DNA of 64,000 bases from Mycobacterium sp. SMC-4 (GCF_025263265.1 NZ_CP079869.1:186001-250000), one strand, 5' to 3'; shown: positions 34,634-44,371, counted from the first letter of the stretch. Translations and numbers: made by a program. Notes: generated by a model not told the origin, from the sequence alone.

Positions 34634-35490
34634 GCCGTACGCGCATTCACATCAGCCGCCGCACCGCCCGCTGGGACCCCGACCAGACCGTCACTGTCGC
34701 CGACGCGATGGACTTCTGGTCGTTCGCCGCCGGGGCGGCCAACGTGGTCATGCAGCTGTCGTTGCCCGGGGTCGGACACGGCGTGGTGGAGAGCAAGGTC
34801 GACTCCGGCAGCCTGATGAAGCACCCTTGGAAGCGGGCACGGACCACCTTCCAGTATCTGGCGGTTGCGGTGCTCGGATCCGACGACGACCGCGCGGCGT
34901 TCCGGGACGCCGTCGACGAATCGCATCGACACGTCAAGTCCGATGCGACCAGCCCGGTGCGCTACAACGCGTTCGACCGGGACCTGCAGATGTGGGTGGC
35001 CGCCTGCCTGTTCGTCGGTCTGGAGGACACCTACCAGCTGTTGCGCGGAAAGCTGACCGCGCAACAGGCCGAGCAGTTCTACCGGTCGGCCTGGCCGCTG
35101 GGCACCACCCTGCAGGTCACCGAGGACCAATGGCCGCCGACCCGGGCCGACTTCGACCGATTCTGGGATGACGCATGCGATCGCATCGTCGTCGACGAGG
35201 TCGTCGGCAGCTTCCTGTCCGATTTGGTGAACCTGAGGATGATCAACCCTGTGCTGGCGCTGCCCTTTCGGCCGCTGCTGAAGTTCCTCACCATCGGGTT
35301 CTTGGCGCCGGTGTTCCGGGACGCGGTCGGACTGTCGTGGGGCCGGTCGCGTCAGTGGCTCTTCGAGCAACTCTTCCTGTCCGTCGCGCTCGTCAACCGG
35401 TTCCTGCCCGGGTTCGTCCGCCAGGGCAGCACCCATGTGCTGCTGGCCGACGTCCGCAGGCGGGTCCGACAGGGCCGGCGCCTGGTATGA
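34630..35490 (+). CDS. MpaB/DUF2236-type oxygenase
   Basis: 286 residues from ATG 34630, overlapping the previous stop (ATGA). DUF2236 (latex-clearing protein/MpaB) features: ARTTFQYLAVAVLGSDDDRAAF, HRHVKSD, YNAFDRDLQMWVAACLFVG (the conserved Asp/Trp helix) and AWPLGTTLQV. Members use a b-type haem to cleave isoprenoid or similar C=C bonds; the candidate haem-ligand His residues are in SHRHVK. Flanked on both sides by homologous small membrane proteins with coupled start codons. This cassette is absent between Rv0225 and Rv0226c in M. tuberculosis, so it is an insertion. Confidence 0.88.
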   Translation: MSRTRIHISRRTARWDPDQTVTVADAMDFWSFAAGAANVVMQLSLPGVGHGVVESKVDSGSLMKHPWKRARTTFQYLAVAVLGSDDDRAAFRDAVDESHRHVKSDATSPVRYNAFDRDLQMWVAACLFVGLEDTYQLLRGKLTAQQAEQFYRSAWPLGTTLQVTEDQWPPTRADFDRFWDDACDRIVVDEVVGSFLSDLVNLRMINPVLALPFRPLLKFLTIGFLAPVFRDAVGLSWGRSRQWLFEQLFLSVALVNRFLPGFVRQGSTHVLLADVRRRVRQGRRLV

Positions 35491-35747
35491 GAGGGCCACG
35501 GATGTTCCTCCGCCGGGTGCTGAGCCGGCGGCTCAGCGTCGCCGACGTCATCGAGATCGGTATGTGGTCGGCAATCCCGTACCTGATGGTCGGCCTAACC
35601 TGGGCATTCTTCGGGGTCGAGGACGTCCGGGCGCTGGAAGATCTGCTGCAGCCACAATTACCCGCCGGGGCCGACCTGGCCGCCTACCTGCTGGTCACCG
35701 CGCTGTGGCCGGTCTATGTGATGGTGCCCTCGGTGTGCACCGCGTGA
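35487..35747 (+). CDS. small two-helix membrane protein, second of a homologous pair
   Basis: 86 residues from ATG 35487, overlapping the oxygenase stop (ATGA). Hydrophobic segments IEIGMWSAIPYLMVGLTWAF and LAAYLLVTALWPVYVMV. Clearly homologous to the 74-residue protein upstream of the oxygenase. The last 90 bp overlap the 3' end of the convergent Rv0226c-like gene, so both reading frames are under mutual constraint. Coupled translation of all three genes suggests a fixed stoichiometry complex. Confidence 0.75.
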   Translation: MRGPRMFLRRVLSRRLSVADVIEIGMWSAIPYLMVGLTWAFFGVEDVRALEDLLQPQLPAGADLAAYLLVTALWPVYVMVPSVCTA

Positions 35748-37394
35748 CCCGACCAGCATCGCGATCAGACCCGCCAGCAGTTGCCCGAGCCACCCGGTGT
35801 GCGCGGCGATCATGACGGCGCGGTGCGGCGAACCGGGTGCGGCGCCACCGATCTCGTACACCGCGAGGTCGTCGTCGCGATAGGCCACCGGCAGGTCCAG
35901 GTACGGGCCGGGCTCGTGCACCACCACCCACCCCACGCCCGCAGCCGCCAATTCGGCCCGGTCGGCGCCGGCCAGCAGCAGACCCTGTATCTCGCGCGCC
36001 CGGGCCCCTTCACCGGGTACCGTCTTCCCGGCGATGGTCAGGTCACCTGTGCTCAACACATCGGCGCGCAACCATCGCGGCAGCGGGTCCAGCACCGGCG
36101 CCTCCCCGGCCCACGCGAACCGGCGCATGCTGTCGGCCGGCAACACGGCCACCGGCGCCGGATCGGCGTTGATCAGCGCTGCCGCGGCCGACCAGCCCGG
36201 CGGATAGTGCACCGGCACCACCCGGCCACCGACACCCCAGGCGAGGTCCGGCAGCGCCGCGATCATCGCCGCACTACACACCGCGGCCACCGCGACCGCG
36301 GGCAGTCGCCGCCGCAGCATGAGCACGGTCGCGGCTCCGGCCAGCGCGTAGGCCGGCATCGCCAGCGCCACCCACTTCTGAGCGTCGCGGATCACCCCCA
36401 ACCCCGGCACGGCGCGAATCACGTTGTCGGCGAGACTCAGTCCTGAGTCGGTGCCCAGCAGCGCGGGAATGACGATCGCAGCGGCGGCGATCACCAGCAG
36501 CGGCATCGCGATCCGGCGGCGCACCAGCAGGGGTACACCCAGCGCCACCACAGCCAGCAGCACCCCCGTCGAGACCAGCGCGAACAGGGAAGAGCGTGAC
36601 GCCGGCACCGCCTCGGCGTTCCAGATGCCACCCAGGCCGGCCAGACTGCCGAACGTGCCCAGCCCCGGTTCGGCACGCGCCGCGAACGCCGCGACCCCGG
36701 TGTCGCTCACCGGGCGCGCGGCCCAGCCGTTGGACACCATCGACGCGACCAGCCACGGCAGCGCCGCGCAGACAGACACCGCCGCGCTGACCGCCAGGCA
36801 CCACAGCCGCGAGCGGCCCTGACCCGGCGCCAGCGCGCAACCCATCGCGACGATGCCGGCCAACAGGAGGCCGGTCGGCGTCAATCCGGCCAGCGCGACC
36901 CAGAAGGCCAATGCGCCGACGCCGCCGAGGACCGGCACGGTGACAGGGTCGCTGAGATTGCCACGCAGACCGAGCACCACAACCGCGACCCACGGCAGGC
37001 AGCCGTACCCGACCAACAGGCTCCAGTGGCCCTGCAACAGTCGCTCGGCCACATAGGGATTCCAGATCGCGACCGTCACCGCGACGCACTGACCGGCGAT
37101 CCCGGCCTCGGGCAGCAGGCGCGCGACCAGACGTGCCGCACCCCAACCCGCCGCCCACAGCCCGGCGATCAGCAGCAGCTTGACCACGATGCCGCCGTCG
37201 AACACCGCCGAGGCCAGCGCGATCGCGAAGTCCTGGGGCAGCGCCCGCGGCGCCGCTTCGGAGAGTCCCAGCGCGGTGTCGGACAGGTACGAGCGCGGTG
37301 TCGACACCGCGTCGCGCAGCAGGAGATAGCCGGGGGCCGCCAGCGGCGCGGTCACCGCCAGGGTCAGCGCCAGCGCATACCCCGGCGCCACCAC
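35658..37394 (-). CDS. polytopic membrane protein, GT-C-like (Rv0226c-like)
   Basis: 578 residues, about 10 hydrophobic helices (for example LALTLAVTAPLAAPGYLLL, IVVKLLLIAGLWAAGWGAA, LLVGYGCLPWVAVVVLGL). The segment VAVTVAIWNPYVAERLLQGHW resembles regions of AftD and other GT-C enzymes, so a polyprenyl-sugar-dependent glycosyltransferase role is possible; no catalytic motif is certain. Size agrees with Rv0226c (576). GTG start at 37394, 11 bp after the Rv0227c stop, so one operon. The C-terminal 30 residues lie over the convergent small membrane-protein gene. Confidence 0.8.
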   Translation of the reverse strand: MVAPGYALALTLAVTAPLAAPGYLLLRDAVSTPRSYLSDTALGLSEAAPRALPQDFAIALASAVFDGGIVVKLLLIAGLWAAGWGAARLVARLLPEAGIAGQCVAVTVAIWNPYVAERLLQGHWSLLVGYGCLPWVAVVVLGLRGNLSDPVTVPVLGGVGALAFWVALAGLTPTGLLLAGIVAMGCALAPGQGRSRLWCLAVSAAVSVCAALPWLVASMVSNGWAARPVSDTGVAAFAARAEPGLGTFGSLAGLGGIWNAEAVPASRSSLFALVSTGVLLAVVALGVPLLVRRRIAMPLLVIAAAAIVIPALLGTDSGLSLADNVIRAVPGLGVIRDAQKWVALAMPAYALAGAATVLMLRRRLPAVAVAAVCSAAMIAALPDLAWGVGGRVVPVHYPPGWSAAAALINADPAPVAVLPADSMRRFAWAGEAPVLDPLPRWLRADVLSTGDLTIAGKTVPGEGARAREIQGLLLAGADRAELAAAGVGWVVVHEPGPYLDLPVAYRDDDLAVYEIGGAAPGSPHRAVMIAAHTGWLGQLLAGLIAMLVGSRGAHRGHHHIDRPQRGDQQVGGQVGPGG

Positions 37395-37405
37395 CGACCG
37401 GGCGG

Positions 37406-38611
37406 TCAGACCGGTCGGTCCGGCGGTAGGTCGGACGGCCGCTGCGCCGGGAGTTTCTCGGTCTTGGCTTCAGCACCCGGCACCGGCTCACCCTCGTCGC
37501 CCCGACCGCCGAAGAAACGGTTACCGGTGTCGTCGAGTCCGGGATCGAGCAGCATCGACTCGGCGCGCAGGCTGAACGTTCCCAGCAGGGCACCGCCGAT
37601 CAACGCCACCAAGCCCAGCGCGGTGAAGGTGATGGGCAAGATGCGACCCCACAACGCCACCCGGTCGCGTTCGTCGAACGCGGCCGCGACCTGAGACTCG
37701 ACCGACTCCTCGTTGGTGGTCACGGTGTAGTCGACGAACGTCACCTCGGGCTCGAGCGCTTCCCGCGCGTAGTAGTGGAAGCCACGATCGGTCTGCTTGA
37801 CGATCGTGCCCGACACCGGATCGACCCAAAAGGTGCGCTGCGCGGCGTAATACCGCGTCATCGTGATCATTTCCTCGGGGTCACCTTCGAGTCCCCACAG
37901 CGCGGCGCGCGCGGTGACCTGGCTGTCGGCGTCGTCATCGTAGAGCGAGGCGTACCGCACCGGTTCGACCAGCGCGCCGTCGGAGTCCAGACCCACGTTC
38001 TGGGTGAAGCGGAAGGTCGTCAACCCATTGACGTCCTCCTCACCGGAGTAATTGGCGTCGAACGGTTGCTGCGCGATCGGATCGAACAGCGGATACGTCT
38101 TCTTCTCGGTGTCGAACGGGAACCGGTAGGTCAACCCCTCGTGCGGTAGCGCGACGTTGGTCGGCGGCGCCTCGTCCTCCAGCGCGCGCGGCCGCTGCAC
38201 CGCGCCACCCGGGTTGTTCTCGGTGGACACCGCCTCGGCGTCGCTGCGGTCGACGGTGACGGTGTCGACCATCGCCAGCAGCAGACCGTTGTCCTGCTGC
38301 TGGTCGGTACGGCGCAGCGAGCTACCCACCTGCAGGGTGACCACTTCGGCGTTGGCCGGCGACTCGACGCTGATCTGACGCTGCAGGACCAGCGGAACGT
38401 CTTCGTTGACGACGAACCGCTCACCCAACAGCGACGCGGGGTCGAATGCGGTTCCGGTGCCGTCGCTGACCAGCGTGGAGTCGATGTCGAGCGGAATCTT
38501 GGAGATCTGGCTGCGGGTGTAGGTGCTCAGCAGCAGGGCCGCGATGAGAAGGGCGGCGCCCAGACCCATGATTCCGCACGCGGCGATCCTCAGCGCAACT
38601 GCGCGGTTCAA
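37406..38611 (-). CDS. DUF3068/PorA-family membrane protein (Rv0227c-like)
   Basis: 401 residues. An N-terminal membrane anchor (AACGIMGLGAALLIAALLLS) is followed by a large extracytoplasmic domain of about 300 residues (DUF3068 features such as SLLGERFVVNEDVPLVLQRQ, FRFTQNVG, MITMTRYYAAQRTFWVDPVSG) and a C-terminal helix (ILPITFTALGLVALIGGALLG) with an acidic cytosolic tail. Rv0227c is a conserved mycobacterial envelope protein; the tail here is Pro/Glu rich. It heads an operon with the Rv0226c-like gene and diverges from the Rv0228-like gene. Confidence 0.85.
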   Translation of the reverse strand: MNRAVALRIAACGIMGLGAALLIAALLLSTYTRSQISKIPLDIDSTLVSDGTGTAFDPASLLGERFVVNEDVPLVLQRQISVESPANAEVVTLQVGSSLRRTDQQQDNGLLLAMVDTVTVDRSDAEAVSTENNPGGAVQRPRALEDEAPPTNVALPHEGLTYRFPFDTEKKTYPLFDPIAQQPFDANYSGEEDVNGLTTFRFTQNVGLDSDGALVEPVRYASLYDDDADSQVTARAALWGLEGDPEEMITMTRYYAAQRTFWVDPVSGTIVKQTDRGFHYYAREALEPEVTFVDYTVTTNEESVESQVAAAFDERDRVALWGRILPITFTALGLVALIGGALLGTFSLRAESMLLDPGLDDTGNRFFGGRGDEGEPVPGAEAKTEKLPAQRPSDLPPDRPV

Positions 38612-38830
38612 TACCGTGTCTCCCTTCGCGCCCCGCCATGGTGGGTCCGGTGATCGTCAGGTGCCTGTGTGTGACGGCAAACCCGTTCGACCCTAACAGC
38701 ACAGATTAAGGTCGGCGCTCACTACGACCCGTAGTGCAGGGTCGTCGTCCCGCGCTCTCTGACTACCCGTTTCGCAGTCTTTTCCTGCGCCGTTTTCTGC
38801 GCCGACGGATTGCGCGGCACACTGTGGGTC

Positions 38831-40003
38831 ATGACCGCAACCGGCGCCGACGCCGTCGGCGGGACCCGCAGCTTCCTGCCGGCCGTGGAAGGGATGCGCG
38901 CGTGCGCGGCCATCGGGGTCGTCGTCACCCACGTGGCGTTCCAGACCGGGTACAGCAGCGGGGTCGTCGGACGCATTCTCGGCCGCTTCGATCTGGCGGT
39001 CGCGGTGTTCTTCGCGTTGTCGGGTTTCCTGTTGTGGCGCGGTCACGCCGCGGCGGCGCGCGGTCTGCGGGAGCGGCCCGCCACCGGTCACTACCTGCGC
39101 TCTCGGCTGGTGCGGATCATGCCCGGCTACCTGGTCGCCGTGGTCGTGATCATGGCGCTGATGCCCGACACCAGCGGTGATATCACCGTGTGGCTGGCCA
39201 ATCTCACGTTGACGCAGATCTACGTGCCGTTGACGCTGACCTCAGGGCTGACCCAGATGTGGAGCCTGTCGGTGGAGATGAGCTTCTATCTGGTGCTGCC
39301 GTTTCTGGCGCTGCTGGCCCGGCGGCTTCCGGTTCGGGCGCGGATCCCGGTGCTCATCACCGTGGCGGTGGTCAGTCTGTTCTGGGTGGTCATCCCGTTC
39401 GACGGCGCATCGGGTCACAACCTGTGGAACTGGCCGCCGGCCTTCTTCTCCTGGTTCGCCGCGGGCATGGTGCTCGCCGAGCTGACCGTGAGCCCGGTCG
39501 GGTGGCCGCACCGCCTGGCGCGACGGCGGATCCTGATGGCCGGGTTGGCCCTGGTGGCGTTCGGCATCGCCGCCTCCCCGCTGGCCGGGATGGAGGGACT
39601 GCACCCCGGCTCGATCGGCCAGGTCATGCTCAAGAACGCGATGGGTGCCGTGGTGGCCGGGGCATTGCTGGCCCCGCTGGTGCTGGACCGTCCCGACACC
39701 GCGCACCGACTGCTGGGCAGCGCGCCGATGGTGACGTTGGGCCGGTGGTCCTACGGGTTGTTCGTATGGCACCTGGCCGCGTTGGCGATGGTGTTTCCGA
39801 TGATCGGCGAGTTTCCGTTCAACGGCCACTTCACCATCGTGCTGACGCTGACGCTGCTGTTCGGCACCGCGATCGCCGCGGTCAGTTACGGGCTGATCGA
39901 GTCGCCGTCGCGCAACGCGTTGCGACGCTGGGAGTTGCGCCACGACCCGACCCCGCTGGACAGTTCGGTCGACGAGTCCGTCGCAGCCACGGTGCCGCGC
40001 TGA
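38831..40003 (+). CDS. membrane acyltransferase family 3 (Rv0228-like)
   Basis: 390 residues from ATG 38831. OafA/YrhL-type integral membrane acyltransferase: the N-terminal VEGMRACAAIGVVVTHVAF carries the conserved Arg and His of the family, then FALSGFLLWRG, and about ten hydrophobic helices in total. It transfers an acyl group, typically to a sugar, across or at the membrane. Position beside aftD and the Rv0226c/Rv0227c genes suggests modification of arabinogalactan or a related glycan. Its last 118 bp overlap the 3' end of the convergent aftD gene. Confidence 0.88.
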   Translation: MTATGADAVGGTRSFLPAVEGMRACAAIGVVVTHVAFQTGYSSGVVGRILGRFDLAVAVFFALSGFLLWRGHAAAARGLRERPATGHYLRSRLVRIMPGYLVAVVVIMALMPDTSGDITVWLANLTLTQIYVPLTLTSGLTQMWSLSVEMSFYLVLPFLALLARRLPVRARIPVLITVAVVSLFWVVIPFDGASGHNLWNWPPAFFSWFAAGMVLAELTVSPVGWPHRLARRRILMAGLALVAFGIAASPLAGMEGLHPGSIGQVMLKNAMGAVVAGALLAPLVLDRPDTAHRLLGSAPMVTLGRWSYGLFVWHLAALAMVFPMIGEFPFNGHFTIVLTLTLLFGTAIAAVSYGLIESPSRNALRRWELRHDPTPLDSSVDESVAATVPR

Positions 40004-43000
40004 CGGTGCGGGATCGCCGAGGCCGCGACCACCAGCACCGAGATCAACGCGAGCAGCTGCACACCGGCGGAGTGGCCGACGTAGCCGTCGACGGACCGCC
40101 ACGGGTTCTGGCTGAGCACCGCCCCGGCGAGCAGCAGTCCGCCGGCCGCTGACGTGACGGTCACCGCGTCGAACACCTTCTCGCGTCGGCCCAGTAGGTG
40201 GGCCAGGCCGACGACGACCAGCGCTGTGGCCACCCCGGCGAGTCCGGAGACCACGGCGCCCACTGCGGTGACCGCCGCGGTTGCCGCCACCGGACCCGGT
40301 TGCCACACCTGGCCCACCCCGCCGACTGTGCCGCGGCGCCGGATCGGCACGAACGCCAGCGCGATCAGGACCGGCAGCAGGCCCAGGCCGGCGACCAGCC
40401 CGACCCGGTAGCTGGTGTTGGACTCGAACGTCATCGTCACGGTGGCATCCGGTCCGGCCGGCAGCACCCAGCCCTGTTGCCAGCCGTTGACGGTGATCGG
40501 TGTCAGATCGGTGCCGGCGGTGGTACGGGCGACCCAGCCGGGATTGATGCTCTCCGGTATGACCAACAGCCGATCCGCATCGGACGCCTCGACGCGCACC
40601 TCACGCCGGTTGTTGTCCCACTGTTCGACGGCCACCGATGTCGTTGTCGCCGAGGAAATCCGGTCAGCGTGCGGGGTGTGCAGCCGGATTCCGTCGACGA
40701 TGAAGGTGGGTCCCGGGCTGACCAGCAGCTCCTGCTCGCCGGCGGGCAGAGCGATGGGTTCGCTGCTGCAGGGTTGCGCTGCGATGGGTCGGTTGTCCAG
40801 CAGGTCAGCGACCGTCGCGCTCACCGACGTCTGCACGAACTGGCCCGCCACTCCGATGATCGGTCCACGTCCACAGGGAATTGTGATGCGGCGCAGGCGA
40901 TTCGCCGAGGCGTCGGCGGCGTCCAGTGTCGCCCCACGCGAATCCAGTGCGACGATCTCTGCCAGCCCGGGTGGTTTGAGTTGGTCGAATCCCAATGCGG
41001 TGCGGTCGATCACGTCGTCCCAGTCCAGCAGGGACACCCGGACGGTGTCGGTGAGGCGGGGCTTGAGCCGCAGGGTTTCGGTACCGGCGGTCAGGCGACG
41101 CACTTGCGGACCGTCCCCAAGGTCGATGGCGATCAGTCTGGGACGCGCCGGCAGCGCGGACTCGCTCGGTGTCACGCGCACCGCAGCGACGTTGCGCGGG
41201 CCCGGCAGGCTGATCGACAGGGTCGGCGGAGTGCGGGGCTGGACGACGCGCTGCGGCGCGGTCCACGAGGTGTCGGGGTCACCGTCGGTGGCAGCGTACG
41301 CCGAACCCAGCACGTCGAGCAGATCGGAATCACCGTATGCGCGAGCAGTTTCCGGTTGCGCGATCACGTCGGCGAGATTGGGGCCCTGCCGGGCACGCAC
41401 CCATACGGTCGGGGTCACCTCGGTCTGTTCGGGCACCGTGAGCATGCGGCTGAGGTTCACCGGCTCCTCGGAGGCCAGCGCCATCGCAGCCGAACAGCGG
41501 GTCCCGGTCGGGCTGTCGGCGCAGCCGGATCGTCCCAGCAGTTCGGTGCCGAGATCCCATTGCGCCACTGTGCTTTGCTGCCGCGGGCCGGGAACATCGA
41601 CGGTGTGGCGCAGGCTCACGGGGTGGGCGAAACCGTTCGCGTCGTACTGGGTGAGGCTGAGCTCGGTGATACCGAACTGCACTCCGGGGGAACCGTCGTC
41701 GGTGCCGACCGCGGTGATCCGTACCCAGGGCGACTCACCGTAAGGCAGTGCGACGGTCAACGGCTCGCCCGGGTCTTCGAACCGTACGGTGCTGGTGCCG
41801 TTGACCGTCGAGACCTCCAGTCGGCGTACCTGCGCGCCGACGGCGGTCGCGCTGGGAGTGATGGTCAGCGTCGCGTTGGTGAGCGGCCGGTCGAAGTCGA
41901 CCTGCAGCCACTGTCCGACGGCGTTCTGCAGCGAATTCGACACCCAACTGGTCGCGGCGTCGGCATCGATCGCTGCCGGGGCCGCCGAGGCGGGGGAGAC
42001 ATCGGGCAGCGCGGTGGAATCGGCGGCCGAGCTCGACACCGTGATCCGGCCGCCCGACCACCGCCCGGATACCGGCTCGGCCCCTTCGGAGGGGTAGTCG
42101 GGGACCCGGTTGTAGGTGTTGCGCGGGTCCCCGGGGGCGCGTACGGCCGACGAATGGTCGTCGACGCGCCCATAATCGGTTTCGCGGGCCACCGGGGTGT
42201 CGGTGACCGTGGTCAGCGGCGCCGGCAGTCCGGCGCGCAGCGCATCCTGGGTGAGCAAGGCGGGACCCAGCGCAGACTCTCCGGTCAGCCGCCGACGTTC
42301 GTCGAGGCGCAGCAGCGCTTCTGGGGCGCCGTCGATCCGCGGCAGTGCGTCGGCGTCGACGACGTAGGGCGCCATCGGCGCGTCGGCGTCGTCGACCCGG
42401 TAGATCTCCACGGCGGGGTAGCGGGGTCGCAGGCCGCTGTCGGCCACGAAACCCTCCAGGGTGCCCGGTCCGACCGGAGCGCCGAATTCGGCGACCTTCG
42501 TCAGCCCCGGTGAACCGTCGATGGCCCGGTGCACCAGGATGGGCCGCGCCGAGCGCGACGAGTCGGGGTCGAGGTCGTTGCGCACCACCACATAGGAAAT
42601 GCCTTGCCGGGTCAGGGTGTCGGCCAGCCCGTCGGACGGCCGGCCGGCGGCGAACAGCCGCTGCACCGAGTCGAGGGCGCGGATGGTCTCCGGCGGGGTC
42701 AGCGGTATGGAATCCCGCACGCCCCATGCGCTGTCGCCGAGCACCTGGAGCGGCTCGTCGCGGGAGTTACCCCACGTCTGGGTGGCGAACGGTGCGCCGG
42801 GTGCCACCAGAACCCGTCCATCGGCGTTGTGGTCGTCCAGCCACGCCGCGGCGTCGTGCCAGTACTGCGGGATTGCGTCGAATGCCCCCGGCGGGGTGAG
42901 GCGGCCGGTCCAGGCCAGCGAGCTGGCGGCCAGCACTCCGGAGATCACCACCAGGGCGACGGCGACTCGCTTGTCGTCTTCGGGATGGGCGATGGCCTGG

Positions 43001-44220
43001 CGCCACACCGGCCGCGGCACGCTTCCGGGCAGCGGCACCCGGCCCAGCAGGTGGGCCAGCCCCAGCACCAGCGGCAACCGCAGCAGTGGTTCGAGTTTGT
43101 GCAGGTTGCGCAGCGGTGTGCCGTCAGCGTCGAGGAAAGCCTGAACCGACTGCGCCACCGGGGACCCCAGGCCGCCCGCGTAGCCGGCAGCCAACAACAC
43201 CACGCCGACCATGAGCATGGTGATCAGCCGGCCCTTGGCCGGCATGCTGCGCAGTGCCAGCCCGGCCAGCCCGGCCGCGGTGACCAGCGTCGTCGCCAGT
43301 ACCGCCACCGTTCCGGTGACCAGCGGCGCCCCGGCCGTGGCGGTCGGCGCGACATAAGGCGTCCAGGCGCCGGTGCCGCGCAGCATCTCTGTCAGCGACA
43401 TCCACCGGGTGGTCACGCCCGAGGACTCGATGAAATCCAGGAACGGTGGGCTGATCCGGCCGAGATGCAACAGCGCGACGACCCACCACACGGTCGCCAG
43501 CGCGACGCACGGCAGCCACCAGGCGACGAAGCGTCGCCACACCTTGTTGGGGCGGTGGCAGCACAGCCACACCACCGCGCACAGACACGCTGACAGCGTC
43601 GCCATCGCGTTGACCGCGCCCATCAGGGCGATCGCCAGCGCCGAGCGGGCCGCCAGTAGCCGAATCCGTGCATCGCCCTGGTCTTCTCCCACCCCTCCGG
43701 TCCTGCCCTGAAGCACCAGCACGATCGGCAACAGCACCCACGGTGCGAGCATCATCGGCAGCGTCTCCGACGAGATCGCACCCAATGTGGTGAGCACCCG
43801 CGGCGACAGGGCGTAGGCCAGCGCGGCGATCATCCGGGAGGTGCGACTGCCGATACCGAGAGCTTCGGCAAGGCGCAGCACTCCCCAGAAGCCGATGACC
43901 AGCAGTACCGCCCACCACAGCCGCTGGATCACCCAGCCGGGCAGGCCCAGCACATCGCCGGCCAGGAAGAATGTTCCGTGCGGGAACAGGTAGCCATAAG
44001 CCTGGTTCTGCGCCTGTCCGAACGGCAACTCGCTGTTCCACAGCGTGAAGGCGCGCGTCAGGAAGCGCAGCGGATTAGCTGTCAGATCCAGCTTGGTGTC
44101 GGGTGAGATCTGTCCGGGCGACTGGGCGAAGGTCAGGATCAGCGCCGCCGCAGCGGCCACCCACAGCCAGCGCCGCGAGAGCGGCTCGGTGGACGGGCTA
44201 GCGCCGGTCGCCGTATTCAA
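39886..44220 (-). CDS. aftD: alpha-(1->3)-arabinofuranosyltransferase AftD
   Basis: 1,444 residues. GT-C enzyme using decaprenyl-phospho-arabinose to branch the arabinan of arabinogalactan and lipoarabinomannan. N-terminal half polytopic (WLWVAAAAALILTFAQS, VLLVIGFWGVLRLAEALG and further helices to about residue 430); luminal SPDTKLDLTANPLRFLTRAF contains the acidic catalytic-type motif. The middle part is a large periplasmic region with carbohydrate-binding-like beta domains, and the C-terminus has further membrane helices. TTG start at 44220 overlaps the Rv0236A stop region by 23 bp. The C-terminal tail lies over the Rv0228-like gene (118-bp overlap). Known AftD is about 1,400 residues. Confidence 0.95.
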   Translation of the reverse strand: MNTATGASPSTEPLSRRWLWVAAAAALILTFAQSPGQISPDTKLDLTANPLRFLTRAFTLWNSELPFGQAQNQAYGYLFPHGTFFLAGDVLGLPGWVIQRLWWAVLLVIGFWGVLRLAEALGIGSRTSRMIAALAYALSPRVLTTLGAISSETLPMMLAPWVLLPIVLVLQGRTGGVGEDQGDARIRLLAARSALAIALMGAVNAMATLSACLCAVVWLCCHRPNKVWRRFVAWWLPCVALATVWWVVALLHLGRISPPFLDFIESSGVTTRWMSLTEMLRGTGAWTPYVAPTATAGAPLVTGTVAVLATTLVTAAGLAGLALRSMPAKGRLITMLMVGVVLLAAGYAGGLGSPVAQSVQAFLDADGTPLRNLHKLEPLLRLPLVLGLAHLLGRVPLPGSVPRPVWRQAIAHPEDDKRVAVALVVISGVLAASSLAWTGRLTPPGAFDAIPQYWHDAAAWLDDHNADGRVLVAPGAPFATQTWGNSRDEPLQVLGDSAWGVRDSIPLTPPETIRALDSVQRLFAAGRPSDGLADTLTRQGISYVVVRNDLDPDSSRSARPILVHRAIDGSPGLTKVAEFGAPVGPGTLEGFVADSGLRPRYPAVEIYRVDDADAPMAPYVVDADALPRIDGAPEALLRLDERRRLTGESALGPALLTQDALRAGLPAPLTTVTDTPVARETDYGRVDDHSSAVRAPGDPRNTYNRVPDYPSEGAEPVSGRWSGGRITVSSSAADSTALPDVSPASAAPAAIDADAATSWVSNSLQNAVGQWLQVDFDRPLTNATLTITPSATAVGAQVRRLEVSTVNGTSTVRFEDPGEPLTVALPYGESPWVRITAVGTDDGSPGVQFGITELSLTQYDANGFAHPVSLRHTVDVPGPRQQSTVAQWDLGTELLGRSGCADSPTGTRCSAAMALASEEPVNLSRMLTVPEQTEVTPTVWVRARQGPNLADVIAQPETARAYGDSDLLDVLGSAYAATDGDPDTSWTAPQRVVQPRTPPTLSISLPGPRNVAAVRVTPSESALPARPRLIAIDLGDGPQVRRLTAGTETLRLKPRLTDTVRVSLLDWDDVIDRTALGFDQLKPPGLAEIVALDSRGATLDAADASANRLRRITIPCGRGPIIGVAGQFVQTSVSATVADLLDNRPIAAQPCSSEPIALPAGEQELLVSPGPTFIVDGIRLHTPHADRISSATTTSVAVEQWDNNRREVRVEASDADRLLVIPESINPGWVARTTAGTDLTPITVNGWQQGWVLPAGPDATVTMTFESNTSYRVGLVAGLGLLPVLIALAFVPIRRRGTVGGVGQVWQPGPVAATAAVTAVGAVVSGLAGVATALVVVGLAHLLGRREKVFDAVTVTSAAGGLLLAGAVLSQNPWRSVDGYVGHSAGVQLLALISVLVVAASAIPHRQRGTVAATDSSTELSSGVGSWRNSQRRNALRDGDSISP

Positions 44221-44371
44221 CCCGATTGAGTACCGACGACGCCGGATCGCCGGCTTGCAACGGAGGCCGGGTGTCCTGCTGCACCATCAGTGTCACCCCG
44301 AAGACGGCGGCCGCGCCCAGCAGCAGGCCGACGACCAGGCTGGCAGCAGCGGGCACGAGAAACCGATCCAT
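44198..44371 (-). CDS. small secreted/membrane protein, DUF2613 (Rv0236A-like)
   Basis: 57 residues from ATG 44371, the same length as Rv0236A. A single hydrophobic helix (LVVGLLLGAAAVFGVTLMVQ) occupies residues 10-30, then a short basic tail (NRVEYGDRR). Its 3' end overlaps the aftD start by 23 bp, so it is translationally coupled to aftD and probably an accessory of it. Function unknown. Confidence 0.85.
   Translation of the reverse strand: MDRFLVPAAASLVVGLLLGAAAVFGVTLMVQQDTRPPLQAGDPASSVLNRVEYGDRR

Noticed and set aside
43373..43711. Small plus-strand gene inside aftD
   Set aside because: Low-complexity frame with no ribosome site, antisense to aftD membrane helices; a GC-rich shadow frame.
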